A stretch of DNA of 64,000 nucleotides from Yamadazyma tenuis (GCF_029203305.1 NC_089465.1:868001-932000); one strand, 5' to 3'; positions 1 to 9,952 are shown, counted from the first letter of the stretch. The notes: a model not told the origin generated them from the sequence alone. A program made the numbers and translations.

Positions 1-1
1 G

Positions 2-1069
2 TTGTTTGCGATCATTGACTTGAATCCCAGTACAAAAGTGGTGGCTCAGAATCTCAACACGAATTACTTCTCCAGCATCGAAGAAATGATAGAATACTGT
101 ACCATGAATGGACTAAAACTCCCCGACGGAGCTATAATATGTACACCAAACCATACACATGTGCCAGTTGCGGCGAAATTGGCGTCCTTTGGAATCAATT
201 TGTTGGTGGAAAAACCTGTTAGTCCAACGGCAGAAGAATCCAAAGCATTGAAAATATACTCAAACTTCAAGAAAGTCAAAGTCCTTGTGGGACACCATAG
301 AAGGTTCAATCCTTTCATAATCGCCACCAAGAAGAATTTGTACAAAATTGGTAGCGTTGTAGCAATTCAAGGGACTTGGGCTTTGAAGAAGCACGAAGAT
401 TACTTCAAAACATCTCCTTGGAGAACCAACTCGGAAACTGGAGGTGGGACACTCCTCATAAATCTTGTTCACGATCTTGACTTACTACAGTATTTGTTCG
501 GACCTATTTACCAGGTGTACGCTGAGTCGTTGCCCAAAAAAAGAGGATATGAAAAAGTTGACGAAGGTGCTGCATTGACTCTAAGATTTAAGTCTGGTGC
601 CTGCGGAACTTTCATATGTTCAGATAATGTTCCATCTCCTTTCAACTTTGAGAGTAGCACAGGAGAAAATCCCACAGTTCCCCTTCATGATAACTTACAT
701 GGACTATACCGAATCTTTGGGTCAAATGGAACATTATCCATTCCCGATTTCAACTTATACCAAAACCACCCGGAACTTAGCGAATCTAACACCTGGTTGA
801 ATGAAATTAGAAGTAAACGAATCGTGGATCCCAAGGTGTTGATGAAGCAAAAGCCCTTTGATAGTCAATTGAACCACTTTGTCAATATCATCAACGATAA
901 CCATATTCCCAACTGCAATATAGATGATGGGATTTCAGCATTGTTAGTAATTCAGTCTGTTCAAAAATCGCTTCAAACAGGTTTACCACAAGTGATACCT
1001 GACATCACCGATATCAAACCAGACTTTATTTCTTTAGGTTTGGATTTAGACAGTGAATGGCTTTCTTAA
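2..1069 (+). CDS. Gfo/Idh/MocA-family oxidoreductase (5'-truncated by window edge)
   Basis: NAD(P)-dependent sugar or polyol dehydrogenase-like protein. The reading frame is open to the first base and there is no ATG at its apparent start (the first codon is TTG). The N-terminal Rossmann glycine motif is therefore missing and must lie upstream of the window; about 354 residues are visible. Seen: the EKP motif (about residue 71), which supplies the family's conserved Lys; GHHRRFNP; then GGGTLLINLVHDLDLLQYLFG, where the conserved Asp/His pair lies; and a C-terminal alpha/beta domain. The substrate cannot be told from sequence. It converges on the next gene with only 65 bp between their stop codons. 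Family call is firm, specific function unknown. Confidence 0.85.
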   Translation: MFAIIDLNPSTKVVAQNLNTNYFSSIEEMIEYCTMNGLKLPDGAIICTPNHTHVPVAAKLASFGINLLVEKPVSPTAEESKALKIYSNFKKVKVLVGHHRRFNPFIIATKKNLYKIGSVVAIQGTWALKKHEDYFKTSPWRTNSETGGGTLLINLVHDLDLLQYLFGPIYQVYAESLPKKRGYEKVDEGAALTLRFKSGACGTFICSDNVPSPFNFESSTGENPTVPLHDNLHGLYRIFGSNGTLSIPDFNLYQNHPELSESNTWLNEIRSKRIVDPKVLMKQKPFDSQLNHFVNIINDNHIPNCNIDDGISALLVIQSVQKSLQTGLPQVIPDITDIKPDFISLGLDLDSEWLS

Positions 1070-1134
1070 AAGTTCTCGTATACATTACCGTTTATAAAAG
1101 TTTATAAAAAAATTCCCTTGTATTATTCACCTCA

Positions 1135-3072
1135 TTAAGCCACAGAAGTGTCTTTGGTGATAACACCATTAGTGGCCTCAACTTCTCTTGAGTAAGGAAG
1201 TTCACCAACAGTTTCGATTTCCACCTTAACGTCAGTAGTGGTACCGATAATGTCATCCAAACTGGCAGATTCCTTTACCTTATAAGAAGAGGTCTTTAAA
1301 CCATTGATAGACAACTTAGCCTTACTACCAATAGAAAAAGTCAACTTGGATGAGGTCGATGGTGGAACAAAGGCCACCTTCTTGTCGACAGCAGATTCGT
1401 TGTAATTCAATGGGAAGTCCAAAGTTTCGTTTTTGGTGAATACGGCGATACCAGAAGCAACATCTAAAATAGCAAAATTGTTCTTGATACCAGTAATCAA
1501 AGTAAGAGTGGAAGTAGTGGTTGAAGTTCCAGCACCACTTCCTGGTGGACCAGCAATTGTTTTGATCAGCTTAGAGTGTTTGGACAAGATGGAATGAGTA
1601 GACGAGTTGAATTCAACCGTGTAGTTTGCAGTGGAGTTATCCAATAAAGTGAAGTTCAACTCAGAAATAATACCAGCATCAATGAAAGACTTAACAATCT
1701 CGGTCTTAATAGAAGGAGCAAATGGACTGGCCATTGGAGGTTCAACAACGACTCCGGAGTCCTTTTCAGAAGATTCACCAATTAACACCTCTCCAACGGC
1801 ACTAGAGATCAATGAAGATTCCCAAGCCAACAAGTTACCGGAGACGAACCAAGAGCCAGTGGTAATGACGTTTTCACCAGGAATAACAGGATGTGCCAAA
1901 ACTGGAGGTACACCTGGAGCCTTGTTAGCAGCACCAACTGGAGAAACTACTTCAACCACCAAGTTAGCATCATCAGCCCATAAGAAAGGCAACACCGACA
2001 CCAAGTCAACTTCGTAAGTCAAACCTTGGAAAGCACCAACGTCAGCCAATGGTTGCCACAAAGAGGTGATATTAGCATTGTCAGAAACTTCATTGGCATG
2101 GAATAAAGCTGGTTTTGGGGCAATAGAAGAAATGTAAACATCGTTAACATAGACGTTGATGTATCTCAAAGGACCACTAGATGCAGGTTCACCAATCTTA
2201 CCGATATCATTTTTGAAGTAAGTGATTTCTTCCTCAGTGGCAGATGCAAAGAGAGAGACCTTAGCAACAGTAACGTTAGATTCGAGTTGGGGTAAAGTGA
2301 CAGAAAAACTATCAGTTGGTAATTTGAAAGGCTTACCGGCATTGGTCAATGGGAAAATGATATCAGCAGGACCGTGGGCAGAAAGGATGTCTTCAACGGT
2401 AATTGGAGTTTTGGCAACGGGGGCAGCAGTTAAAGTGTCATTATACAAAGATAACACTAAAACTACATCAGTTGCAGCAGCAGAACCTTCCAAAAAGTTG
2501 ATGGAAATACTCTTGTCTTCAGTGAACAAGGACAAAAGTTCAGTCACATTCTTAACGGTGGAACTTTGAGTGATGGTGTTCAATTTGGAGTATGGGGTAG
2601 AAGTTCTCCAGACTGGGGTATCATCCACGGAGATTTCCGCAACCACTGGTTTACCAGCCACCAACGCCTCATTGGAGAAATTTAAGGTCAAAAAAGCTCC
2701 AGTGAAGTTAAAGTCGACTGGGGCTTCGTAGTCGAAAGCAATACCATCAGAAAGAGTTTGGTTAAAAACAGTGGTATTGAGGACATAAGCATCAGCACTG
2801 AGGGTCAAATCTGGGGACACTTCGAATACTTCAACAGTGATAGGAGCAGGAGCAACTGGAGCAAACACTGAAGCAAAGATCGCAAATGGGCTGAAACATT
2901 CAACAGCTGGGGATTGTCTAAGGAAGTAAAGAACAACCAATAATCCGGTAAAAGAAGCTAAAGCCCCGTTAGCAAAAGCTCTAGCTCTACTCTTCTTTTG
3001 GATTGGCTTGTTCAATTCCAAGTCCAATTGATGTTGCAACAATTCGTCTTTTTCAGATAATTCGATAGCCAT
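1135..3072 (-). CDS. PNGase A-like peptide N-glycosidase/amidase domain membrane glycoprotein
   Basis: A 645-residue protein with a short basic cytoplasmic N-terminus, one hydrophobic segment at about residues 34-51 (type II anchor) and a long lumenal or extracellular domain rich in N-glycosylation sequons. It resembles the peptide-N4-(N-acetyl-beta-glucosaminyl)asparagine amidase A family (Pfam PF12222). Diagnostic stretches are VDDTPVWRTSTPY, GPLRYINVYVND and the following W-P-L-x-D-x-G-A-F...YEVDL-x-x-x-LPFL segment, matching the two beta-sandwich halves of plant PNGase A. Whether this fungal member deglycosylates peptides or has become structural is unknown. I take the ATG at 3072 as the start because the anchor follows directly. 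Confidence 0.8.
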   Translation of the reverse strand: MAIELSEKDELLQHQLDLELNKPIQKKSRARAFANGALASFTGLLVVLYFLRQSPAVECFSPFAIFASVFAPVAPAPITVEVFEVSPDLTLSADAYVLNTTVFNQTLSDGIAFDYEAPVDFNFTGAFLTLNFSNEALVAGKPVVAEISVDDTPVWRTSTPYSKLNTITQSSTVKNVTELLSLFTEDKSISINFLEGSAAATDVVLVLSLYNDTLTAAPVAKTPITVEDILSAHGPADIIFPLTNAGKPFKLPTDSFSVTLPQLESNVTVAKVSLFASATEEEITYFKNDIGKIGEPASSGPLRYINVYVNDVYISSIAPKPALFHANEVSDNANITSLWQPLADVGAFQGLTYEVDLVSVLPFLWADDANLVVEVVSPVGAANKAPGVPPVLAHPVIPGENVITTGSWFVSGNLLAWESSLISSAVGEVLIGESSEKDSGVVVEPPMASPFAPSIKTEIVKSFIDAGIISELNFTLLDNSTANYTVEFNSSTHSILSKHSKLIKTIAGPPGSGAGTSTTTSTLTLITGIKNNFAILDVASGIAVFTKNETLDFPLNYNESAVDKKVAFVPPSTSSKLTFSIGSKAKLSINGLKTSSYKVKESASLDDIIGTTTDVKVEIETVGELPYSREVEATNGVITKDTSVA

Positions 3073-3818
3073 TGCTTATTTGTTAAGGGTATTGGAAAAA
3101 TTATCAAGGCGACAATTATGAATGTTAAATACATTTTGCAATAAAAACCGGGGCGCCGGTTTTTTTTTTTCATTAGATAGGATAACTCCGTAAAGGCATT
3201 TTCTTTACTTTTTGAAATGACACTGCAAATTGTGATATTGAAACAATGGAACACCGAAGCATCATCTGTAGTACATTCCCATTAAAGCCTCCGGTATGGG
3301 GTTCGGCCATTAATATGTTTAGATTACTAAATAAACTCTTTAAGCGAAGGTGCAAATATCCTGATGGGGCTCAGGTCTAAAGTGGGCGAACAAATTTAGA
3401 GATATCACGTTCCTACTGAAAATTGGTAAAGGGTTAAAGCAACTGTGGAAGATCCCTTTTTGTAAATCTCAGACTTAGCATATGCCATTATCTATGAAAC
3501 GGGCCGAATACTAAGCATGTTGAATCTGCCTGAAATGTGGCTGCAGATCTTCTCCTGGCCGGTTAACAGGTATTTTGGTGGGATTGTCCTGAGGCCGCCG
3601 GGTTTCCGGCCAGGGACCGGTGTCGTGTGTGGCTGGGTTCCGATGAGGCAGAGGCTGGAACCGGCACGACACCCTGCGCACCATATTGCCATCTCACACG
3701 ACCCAGAGTTAGTTCTAAACTTCTCGAGTTCTGACCTTCTCGCACGACCCGCGAACCCATGTAAAAAATCTACCAGTTAAAGTCGATCTAATTACAACAT
3801 ACATCTCCTGCCACAGCT
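3073..3818. promoter_or_regulatory. 746-bp divergent intergenic region (PNGase A-like / NDUFA2) with GC-rich inverted repeats
   Basis: No convincing gene is visible. The 160 bp at about 3580-3750 are far more GC-rich than their surroundings. They contain nested inverted repeats: GGTGTCGTG at 3619-3627 with CACGACACC at 3665-3673, and inside them GGTTCC at 3636-3641 with GGAACC at 3657-3662. Two further direct copies of CACGACCC lie at 3697-3704 and 3743-3750, close to the NDUFA2 start at 3819. The arrangement suggests a factor-binding cluster for NDUFA2 or, less likely, a structured RNA. Confidence 0.55.
3143..3164. repeat. Perfect 9-bp hairpin followed by a T run
   Basis: AAAAACCGG, loop GGCG, CCGGTTTTT, with the T run continuing for several more bases. 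It lies 70 bp upstream of the PNGase A-like start codon. It looks like a bacterial intrinsic terminator but lies in a yeast promoter, so such a role is not expected. It may be a cruciform or a factor-binding palindrome. Confidence 0.7.
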
Positions 3819-4097
3819 ATGTCCAAATTCATATTACCAAGCACCTTGAGAGAATTAAGATTCCATTTGTCCCAAACAGGCGAAGCATCCGTGCCCTTGA
3901 GAAAGTTTTTGACCACCAACTACGCCACTTTGAAGACACAACTGAAAAACGAATTGCCCATATTAATCAGAGAAGCATACGGTATACCTCCAAGCATCAC
4001 TGCCAGATTTGAAAAGGGAAAGGAAATCAAGAACAACTTAGAAGGATTGGATGAAAAGGCCGTTGCCGAGGCCTTAAAAACGTTATTGAAAAACTAA
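3819..4097 (+). CDS. NDUFA2: NADH:ubiquinone oxidoreductase (complex I) subunit NDUFA2/B8
   Basis: A 92-residue accessory subunit of mitochondrial respiratory complex I with a thioredoxin-like fold (L51/S25/CI-B8 domain). Seen: N-terminal LRELRFHLSQTGEASVPLRKFL, then a basic stretch, the family signature PILIREAYGIPPSITARFEKG, and a C-terminal helix. Length fits the family (about 90-105 residues). There is no cleavable presequence, as is usual for this subunit. Its presence shows that this yeast keeps complex I, which excludes Saccharomyces and agrees with the CUG-Ser clade. The upstream CACGACCC repeats may be its promoter. Confidence 0.93.
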   Translation: MSKFILPSTLRELRFHLSQTGEASVPLRKFLTTNYATLKTQLKNELPILIREAYGIPPSITARFEKGKEIKNNLEGLDEKAVAEALKTLLKN

Positions 4098-4183
4098 AAA
4101 GATGAATGCTAATTTCTCTCGATTACCTATTTATATGAATATAACTACACTTAATGCATACTAGAATCTATCTATTACCTTTT

Positions 4184-5182
4184 TTAACCCTTCAAGCGAC
4201 TGTTAAACTTGTACATCCCCCATCCAAGACTAAACGACTCATTAACATATATCGTCTCTAGCTCACTATTTCCATCATTAGATCCTGTGGCCACAATAAA
4301 TGGTAGAAAATGATCTAATGTGGGATGAGCTTGATACAAGAGTTGACTGTAGTTAGCGTCTTTCTTCAAATTATTGAGGTTTTGTGCCAATGTCAACGGA
4401 GTGGACTTTTCAAATGTATGTTGTAATAGTTCATGAAATGGCTTACCATATGGCATAACTTGTCCCGGATAACTGAATGACCTTTGAAGATCTCTGAGAT
4501 TATGTACGGAGGTACCAGAGCAAACAATAAGACCTTTGATGTCCTTCTTGGTGTCAGGGTCCCAAATCAACTCATCTCTTAAATTCTTCAATGCCTTACC
4601 AAGCTTATAACTATCACTGAAACTATCTGAATCCGGCAAAGATACTTCCACCAAAGGAATATCAAGAGTTTCACCAAATGCCACCCGTAAGGGCACCCAT
4701 ACGCCATGATCTATTCCTCGATCAACTATTTTGGCGTTAAAACCACTTCTGGTAAGTTCTTCATGAACCAATAACCCTAACGTGGGACTGCTTTTGGAAA
4801 CAAATTTCTGCTGGTACGTCTCATCTGGGAACCCATAGAAATCGTAGATCATCTTGTTTTCATAACCTTTGCCAGCATTATTCACAGAGATTTGTATGGT
4901 ATCACGCTCGTCACTTTGAAAATGTCCAGAAACAACAACAAGATAATCAGGTTTCAACTCAATGATTTCCTCTCCAATAGCCTTCAATGTGTCATAGGCT
5001 CCCTTATCAGTCATGAAATGATTTCTGTCACCTAGCAATGGACCTCCATGACTTATGAAATATGTGGGAAATGGTAATTTACACTTCACGGTTGCAAATA
5101 AGCTCTTTTCTTTTAGTGCCATCAATGCCATAGATATTAATAATGTAACACAACAGAAGACTATCTTACTGATAATTCCCAT
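4184..5182 (-). CDS. DODA-type extradiol ring-cleavage dioxygenase family protein (LigB domain)
   Basis: A 332-residue class III extradiol dioxygenase-like protein, related to plant 4,5-DOPA dioxygenase and bacterial YgiD. Candidate metal and catalytic histidines are visible: His45 in ISHGGP, His87 in VSGHF, His159 in DHGVWVPL and His227 in GTSVHNL. All fit the family pattern. Unlike bacterial members it starts with a hydrophobic segment (about residues 4-22), so it may be membrane-anchored or enter the secretory pathway. A start at the internal Met near residue 22 would remove the segment. The natural substrate in yeasts is not known to me. It is divergent from MSC3. Confidence 0.82.
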   Translation of the reverse strand: MGIISKIVFCCVTLLISMALMALKEKSLFATVKCKLPFPTYFISHGGPLLGDRNHFMTDKGAYDTLKAIGEEIIELKPDYLVVVSGHFQSDERDTIQISVNNAGKGYENKMIYDFYGFPDETYQQKFVSKSSPTLGLLVHEELTRSGFNAKIVDRGIDHGVWVPLRVAFGETLDIPLVEVSLPDSDSFSDSYKLGKALKNLRDELIWDPDTKKDIKGLIVCSGTSVHNLRDLQRSFSYPGQVMPYGKPFHELLQHTFEKSTPLTLAQNLNNLKKDANYSQLLYQAHPTLDHFLPFIVATGSNDGNSELETIYVNESFSLGWGMYKFNSRLKG

Positions 5183-5596
5183 GCGTATACAAGTATATGA
5201 AAAAAAGCGAAATTGCTGATCAACACAGATATTGGTTTATATATACCAAATCGATTATGAATCACTTAGTAATAGTGGGTTATCCTTAAAGGGCGGCTCG
5301 GTGTCCGCACTAAATCCGGCGCACAAGCACACCTATTAACTAATATTTGTAAGCCGGCCGGAACGGGGCACTCCAAGAACCGAGCGAGAAAAGTAAAAAA
5401 TCTCAAATCCAGGCCGCTTGTTGTCAAGTGCTTATGTCAGCACTCGTACATCCCCTGCTTGTAACTACCCACTACCCTCAGCATTGTTCTGCTGTTTACC
5501 TGCGAATTTCAGGTATACCTTAATTCAAATTAGCCGCTTGCTGCATTTATTTAAGTTTTATTTCCATTCAGTGTATTTCCTGGTCATACTTATTCA
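5183..5596. promoter_or_regulatory. 414-bp divergent promoter between the DODA-like gene and MSC3
   Basis: No gene recognised. There is a GC-richer stretch around 5290-5400 with CCGGCCGG (about 5354-5361), and a short inverted repeat GTGCT-N6-AGCAC near 5428-5445. Either could be part of the shared control region. Confidence 0.4.
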
Positions 5597-8500
5597 ATGA
5601 ACTTCTTTGGATCTCGTAAGGTATGTAATTACTCTGTCAATTTGGTGGTCTACCCATTGACCACCCCTTCATTCCTTCATTGTGGTTGTCGTACTAACTT
5701 TTTTTCAAGAGACATAGCAGTCAGGGTTTTAGGAAATACAACAATGAGGTGTATGAATATGAGAATTCCAACCACAACGTGGCTGGAATGCCCAATAATG
5801 GTGTTGACAGAAGTGCTTCGATGACAAACGGTGCTGGCTCTGCCGCATTGGCTGCCTTGAGACTACATCAGAACTCAAAGCCTGTTGCAGCAAAACCAAC
5901 ACCCGCCTATTCGAATCGACAGTCCGCCTACATAAGATCCAATTCGTTGAGGTCAAATTCTACCAACCAAAGGTCTAATTCCTTGAGAACTTATTCATAT
6001 CACCCAAAGGGATCATACAATCCTGGTCAAGCTTCAATTCCTGATGCCAGAAGGTATAGCTCGTTGACCTCAGGCTCCAACATTCCAGCATTCCAACAAA
6101 AGCAATCACCACAACAACCACGTACGCGACAACAAAAACGGTTGAGTTCTCTAGGGTCATCCCAGAATCATCGTCCAGATCCAACCCTATATGAGACACA
6201 CAGTGATGATGAGGGCGAAACTATAATAACTACACAAACCACCAAGGTAGTGGATAGTCAAGGTCGAGTCCAGTCCATTACAACCAAGACAACCAAAACC
6301 CTTCCAGATGGATCAAACATCATTGAGACCACCACCAAGAATATCTCCAGAGGTAATTCAAGAACCAACTCTTTAAGAAATAACTCTATTCTTAGCTCTT
6401 CCAGAGATCCAGCCTACAACTTGCAGAAAATCGAAGAAGACCTACATGACTTTGAATACAACTACGTTTTGGATAACCAGCAAACTCAGCCACAACCTGT
6501 GACTTCGAACCCTCAACACGAATCCAGAGCTCCTCACGAATTAGAAGATGATTTGTTACACAATTCGGACACATTGAAGTTGAATATTGAACCTTCTTCT
6601 GCGCGACCAAGTTTGACTAGTAGCAGCAAAAGATCTCCTGATTCCTCCGTGAAGCCCTTGAAGTCAATTTTGAAAAACTCTACTAAACCGGACTTCTTGG
6701 AAGAAGGTTCATTTAACAAACTACTGTCAGAAGCACCTAGACCTGACGCGGAGAAGTTTGACACTATAAACCCCAAATTGGCTCCACATCCATACAAGTC
6801 TATCGGTGTTGGTGTGAGATCTCACGCATCTCCCACTGCTGCGATCTCAGAAGTGAATGTCAAAAGATCTCCCGTCCTTTCACAATCACCCCAGACACAG
6901 CCGGTACTGTCACCTCAGTTGAAACTGGCTTTTAAATTGTCACCGATTCCAAGGCACGATGATATCATTTCAAATGCTTCTGTAACATCTCCTTCGAACT
7001 TTTCGATTAAATTTGATGAAAATATCGAGACGATCCCCGTCTACGAAACCGATTTCGATAGTCCAAAAAGAAAAATTTCTAACTCTGAGTTGTACAGCAA
7101 GGCAATGGAGGTAGCCATGGAAAGAGTATACGGAACTTCTAAGGAGCTTGAAGCTGCCACCATGTCCGTGGATCCTAGTGTTCCCAGTTCAATCATTGAA
7201 AAGAAAAATAAAAGAGATAAAAAATTGGAAATGATCGGCCATTCTGGTGTGAATGATAATTATAGATACGAGAATCACCACCAGGACTTTGCAATGCATT
7301 CCATGAGAAACTCTTCCAATTCCAAGTCTACTTCACGAAAAGAAAGAGCCAAAGAAGAGAAGAAACAACAAAAAGAATGGGAAAAACAACAGAGGTTGGA
7401 AGAGAAACAAAGAAAGTCAGAAGCTAGATTACAAGCTAAGGAGGAGGCCCAATCAAAGAAATCGATGGAAAAAGAAGCAAAGAAGTCTTCTCCAATTAGA
7501 GGTCTTTTCGGGAGGAAGAAGAGGGACAACACAGATGCATCAACCCTCAGTGGTGAACTCAGCAACAATTTGGTTGAACGCTCACCTTTAAACCTGAGAG
7601 CTGGGGGATTGAGTACTAACAATGTTCTCAGCTCTCCCACTAGAGTTACTCCTGTTCCGGTCTTCGATGATAATGTATTACACCCAACAGAAAATGATTC
7701 CCAAATCAAACCGTTAAAAGAAAAAGAACAGGTAGTACCTTCTATTGTTAACATCCAAACTCCTTTAGTAGAACCAACGATCAAGTTTGATTCAGATGAG
7801 AACTCAATTGGCCAGTTTCAAAGTACTGCGAGTGAAGATGTCAGAAACACCAGACACTATGTTGAGAATCCTATTACCGAAGAGTTGGCCGAAGAATTCC
7901 CACCAGTGGCTGAGGCTGTAGGTCACAATATTATACCAGTTGCGAAAGAACCTGAGATTCCTCCACGATCCGAACGGAGGAATATTGCACCAGTTCTCGA
8001 GAATCTTATTATTCCAACTCCCGTCCTTAATGAACCAGTGGATTCCGAGAACCTTGAGGATAGCGGTATTTTGAGTACTTCCGATTTTGATGATGACAGA
8101 GACGTGGCCCGGAGTCCCAGCTCAAAGAAGCTGGACAACTACGAACAGTTTTATGAAGCAAACGAACCTGAAACTTCGCCAATAATCAAGAATACCCTTA
8201 ATGAAGTGTCAGAAGAAGAAGCTATTAATGGCACAAAACGACAAGAATCTTTCACAGAGGCCCATACCAGCAGCCAAGTTGAAATTCAAAACTTACCAAA
8301 GGAGCAGGAAAACCTTGATAGTGTGGAAGCACCAAGAGGTAACTTTCCAATTGATATAAGCAAACAGTATACTTTGGCCGAGCTCATTAAAATGGGGAAG
8401 ACTACCGACTCCACAGAAGACAGTTTTGATTTACCTGATTTCCCAAATAATCCAGATTCTGATCTTAGCAGTAGGGGTTCAGCCGATTTAAATGCTGCCT

Positions 8501-8784
8501 TGAGGAGAATAACGGAAGACAAAGATATTTCTACCAACATCCAAGAGCCTCTGCAGGTTGAAGAACCATTTGGTAAATCAACACCTCCCACCGAGTCCAG
8601 TGATGATAGAACTCCTCAAATTTCACCATCTACCATAGCAACCAAGGAAGTACCTAAATTCTCAGACGTCGACGAAACGTTGGTTACACAGGAAACGAAG
8701 AGCAAGACCACGAAGAAGGGTCATAAAAAGTCCAAGTTCAAGGACAAAATATTCAAATATTTTATCAATTCTTACGACAAGTAA
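5597..8784 (+). CDS. MSC3: Msc3-like cell-cortex protein, two exons (5597-5620, 5710-8784)
   Basis: Homologue of S. cerevisiae Msc3, a low-complexity protein of the cell periphery whose exact role is not settled. Exon 1 encodes MNFFGSRK. A GTATGT...TACTAAC...AAG intron of 89 nt follows, and exon 2 continues in frame with RHSSQGFRKYNNEVYEYEN, giving about 1032 residues. Msc3 hallmarks seen: an Ala-rich block near the N-terminus; several NSLR/SNSLR repeats; TQTTKVVDSQGRVQSITTKT followed by a Thr-rich tail; a YSKAMEVAMERVYGT block; a Lys/Glu coiled coil (about residues 540-620); and a basic C-terminus, KKGHKKSKFKDKIFKYF. The frame before exon 2 has only a GTG, so the spliced start is needed. Confidence 0.85.
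5621..5709 (+). other. MSC3: Spliceosomal intron in MSC3
   Basis: 89-nt phase-0 intron: donor GTATGT (5621-5626), branch site TACTAAC (5692-5698), polypyrimidine T run, acceptor AAG (5707-5709), the first AG after the branch site. Confidence 0.88.
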
Positions 8785-8807
8785 ATCAAACACTTTAGTT
8801 TGAATGT

Positions 8808-8893
8808 ATTTTAGTTACTGTATATCTAGAATAATAAATCAAAATTTATTTTAGTAACTGTATATATAGAATAATAAATCAAAATTGATTTTA
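8808..8893. repeat. 40-bp tandem repeat in the convergent 3' region
   Basis: Two copies with a 40-bp period (8808-8847 and 8848-8887), each with ACTGTATAT and AGAATAATAAATCAAAATT. They differ at three positions, and the first bases of a third copy reach the next gene's stop codon. It probably serves as a duplicated polyadenylation/3' UTR region for the converging genes. Confidence 0.85.
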
Positions 8894-9565
8894 TTAATTA
8901 TTCAAACCGTATTGTCTGTTTCTTTTCAAGGCTCTTCTGACATCCAAAATGAATTCCTTGCTTATTGAATCAGGATCTTTCCACTCTTCCTTCCACTTTT
9001 TGTGTGGGATTCCTTCACCAGGTAGCTGATCTCTTACCAAACGAGAGTTTCTTGGTTTAGCAGGTGTCTTCTGGGGAAGAAAACGTGCTTGGAGACTATG
9101 AAAAGGTGGTTCTCTTATCCTCAAGAAAGCCTTATTTGTTTTAGTACTGGAATCGATGAACTTATCCAAACACGAATTGGTTCTTCTGAAACCTAAGGAA
9201 TCGGACTCTGAATCGCTGTCCAAGGACAAAAATGAGTATGAAAATGAGGAGAGGCAAAATACATTCTTCTTTGTTTTTCTGTATTGAAGCTGTAAGCTTC
9301 TGAAGCCTAATCTTGCAAAGAATGGTCTATTGCTCACTGTCCCCTGATTGTGAACAGGATTGGGAGAAGAAGAGTCCTTATTGTTGAATTGGAGAAAATA
9401 TCCTCCGCATGCCCTTGAACTAATAGATGGAATCGTATCTGATAACGACCAGCTCTTGGAAGGGTTTCTTGACACTCCGAAAGAATTGCATAGACGTTTC
9501 ATCGTAGTAAACTGATTTTGCAACCATAAAAATCCACAAACAAAAATGCGAGCGAGGATTGGCAT
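8894..9565 (-). CDS. Uncharacterised basic protein
   Basis: I do not recognise this protein (223 residues from the ATG at 9565, 202 from the ATG at 9502). The longer start begins with a hydrophobic, weakly basic stretch (PILARIFVCGFLWLQ) that could be a mitochondrial or membrane targeting segment. The body is Ser/Arg-rich, with an acidic Ser patch (DSDSESDS). The C-terminus, KKWKEEWKDPDSISKEF followed by RRALKRNRQYG, is charged and the most protein-like part. No domain is identifiable. It converges on MSC3 across the 40-bp repeat and could be a fast-evolving real gene or a spurious frame. Confidence 0.4.
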   Translation of the reverse strand: MPILARIFVCGFLWLQNQFTTMKRLCNSFGVSRNPSKSWSLSDTIPSISSRACGGYFLQFNNKDSSSPNPVHNQGTVSNRPFFARLGFRSLQLQYRKTKKNVFCLSSFSYSFLSLDSDSESDSLGFRRTNSCLDKFIDSSTKTNKAFLRIREPPFHSLQARFLPQKTPAKPRNSRLVRDQLPGEGIPHKKWKEEWKDPDSISKEFILDVRRALKRNRQYGLNN

Positions 9566-9952
9566 ATAGTTCAAAATTGATACATGGTTTGACTAAGGCT
9601 AATACGGAGAATATCATATTTACCTCTAATGATATGACAGCTATAAAACTGAATATGTCTACAATGCACGCCCACCCCCAGGTGCCTGTGTCATCCTAAT
9701 AGCCAGATATTCTATATAATTGATGACTATGAGGACTGGGAATCCCAAAATAGAAACAACATTGAGCTCAGGTCTATTTTGTTTAACTCTACATTCCATC
9801 CACTCTCATGATACTCCAGGCCTATTTTATAAATAAAGGTCACTCTGCTCACACGAATTTTTGCAATCGAATCTCCAAAGCATCGCATCGCACAAAAAAA
9901 ATTTAACCTCATCTGAAAATTATTAGGTATTTGCAATTGATTAATAGATAGA
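9566..9952. promoter_or_regulatory. RRP12: RRP12 promoter with PAC/RRPE-like elements
   Basis: 387-bp region upstream of RRP12 and of the minus-strand unknown gene. GCATCGCATCGC (9880-9891) is a doubled PAC-like core (GCGATG on the other strand), followed directly by AAAAAAAATTT (about 9894-9904), an RRPE-like tract, 50-70 bp before the RRP12 ATG. The same 12-mer recurs in the EFG1/RBG2 promoter. Confidence 0.6.

Noticed and set aside
3517..3780. Open frames in the GC-rich island upstream of NDUFA2
   Set aside because: They occur on both strands of an inverted-repeat region and have no protein-like features.
7275..7784. 169-codon frame antisense to MSC3
   Set aside because: It mirrors the Ser/Lys/Glu-rich coiled coil of MSC3 and is a compositional shadow.
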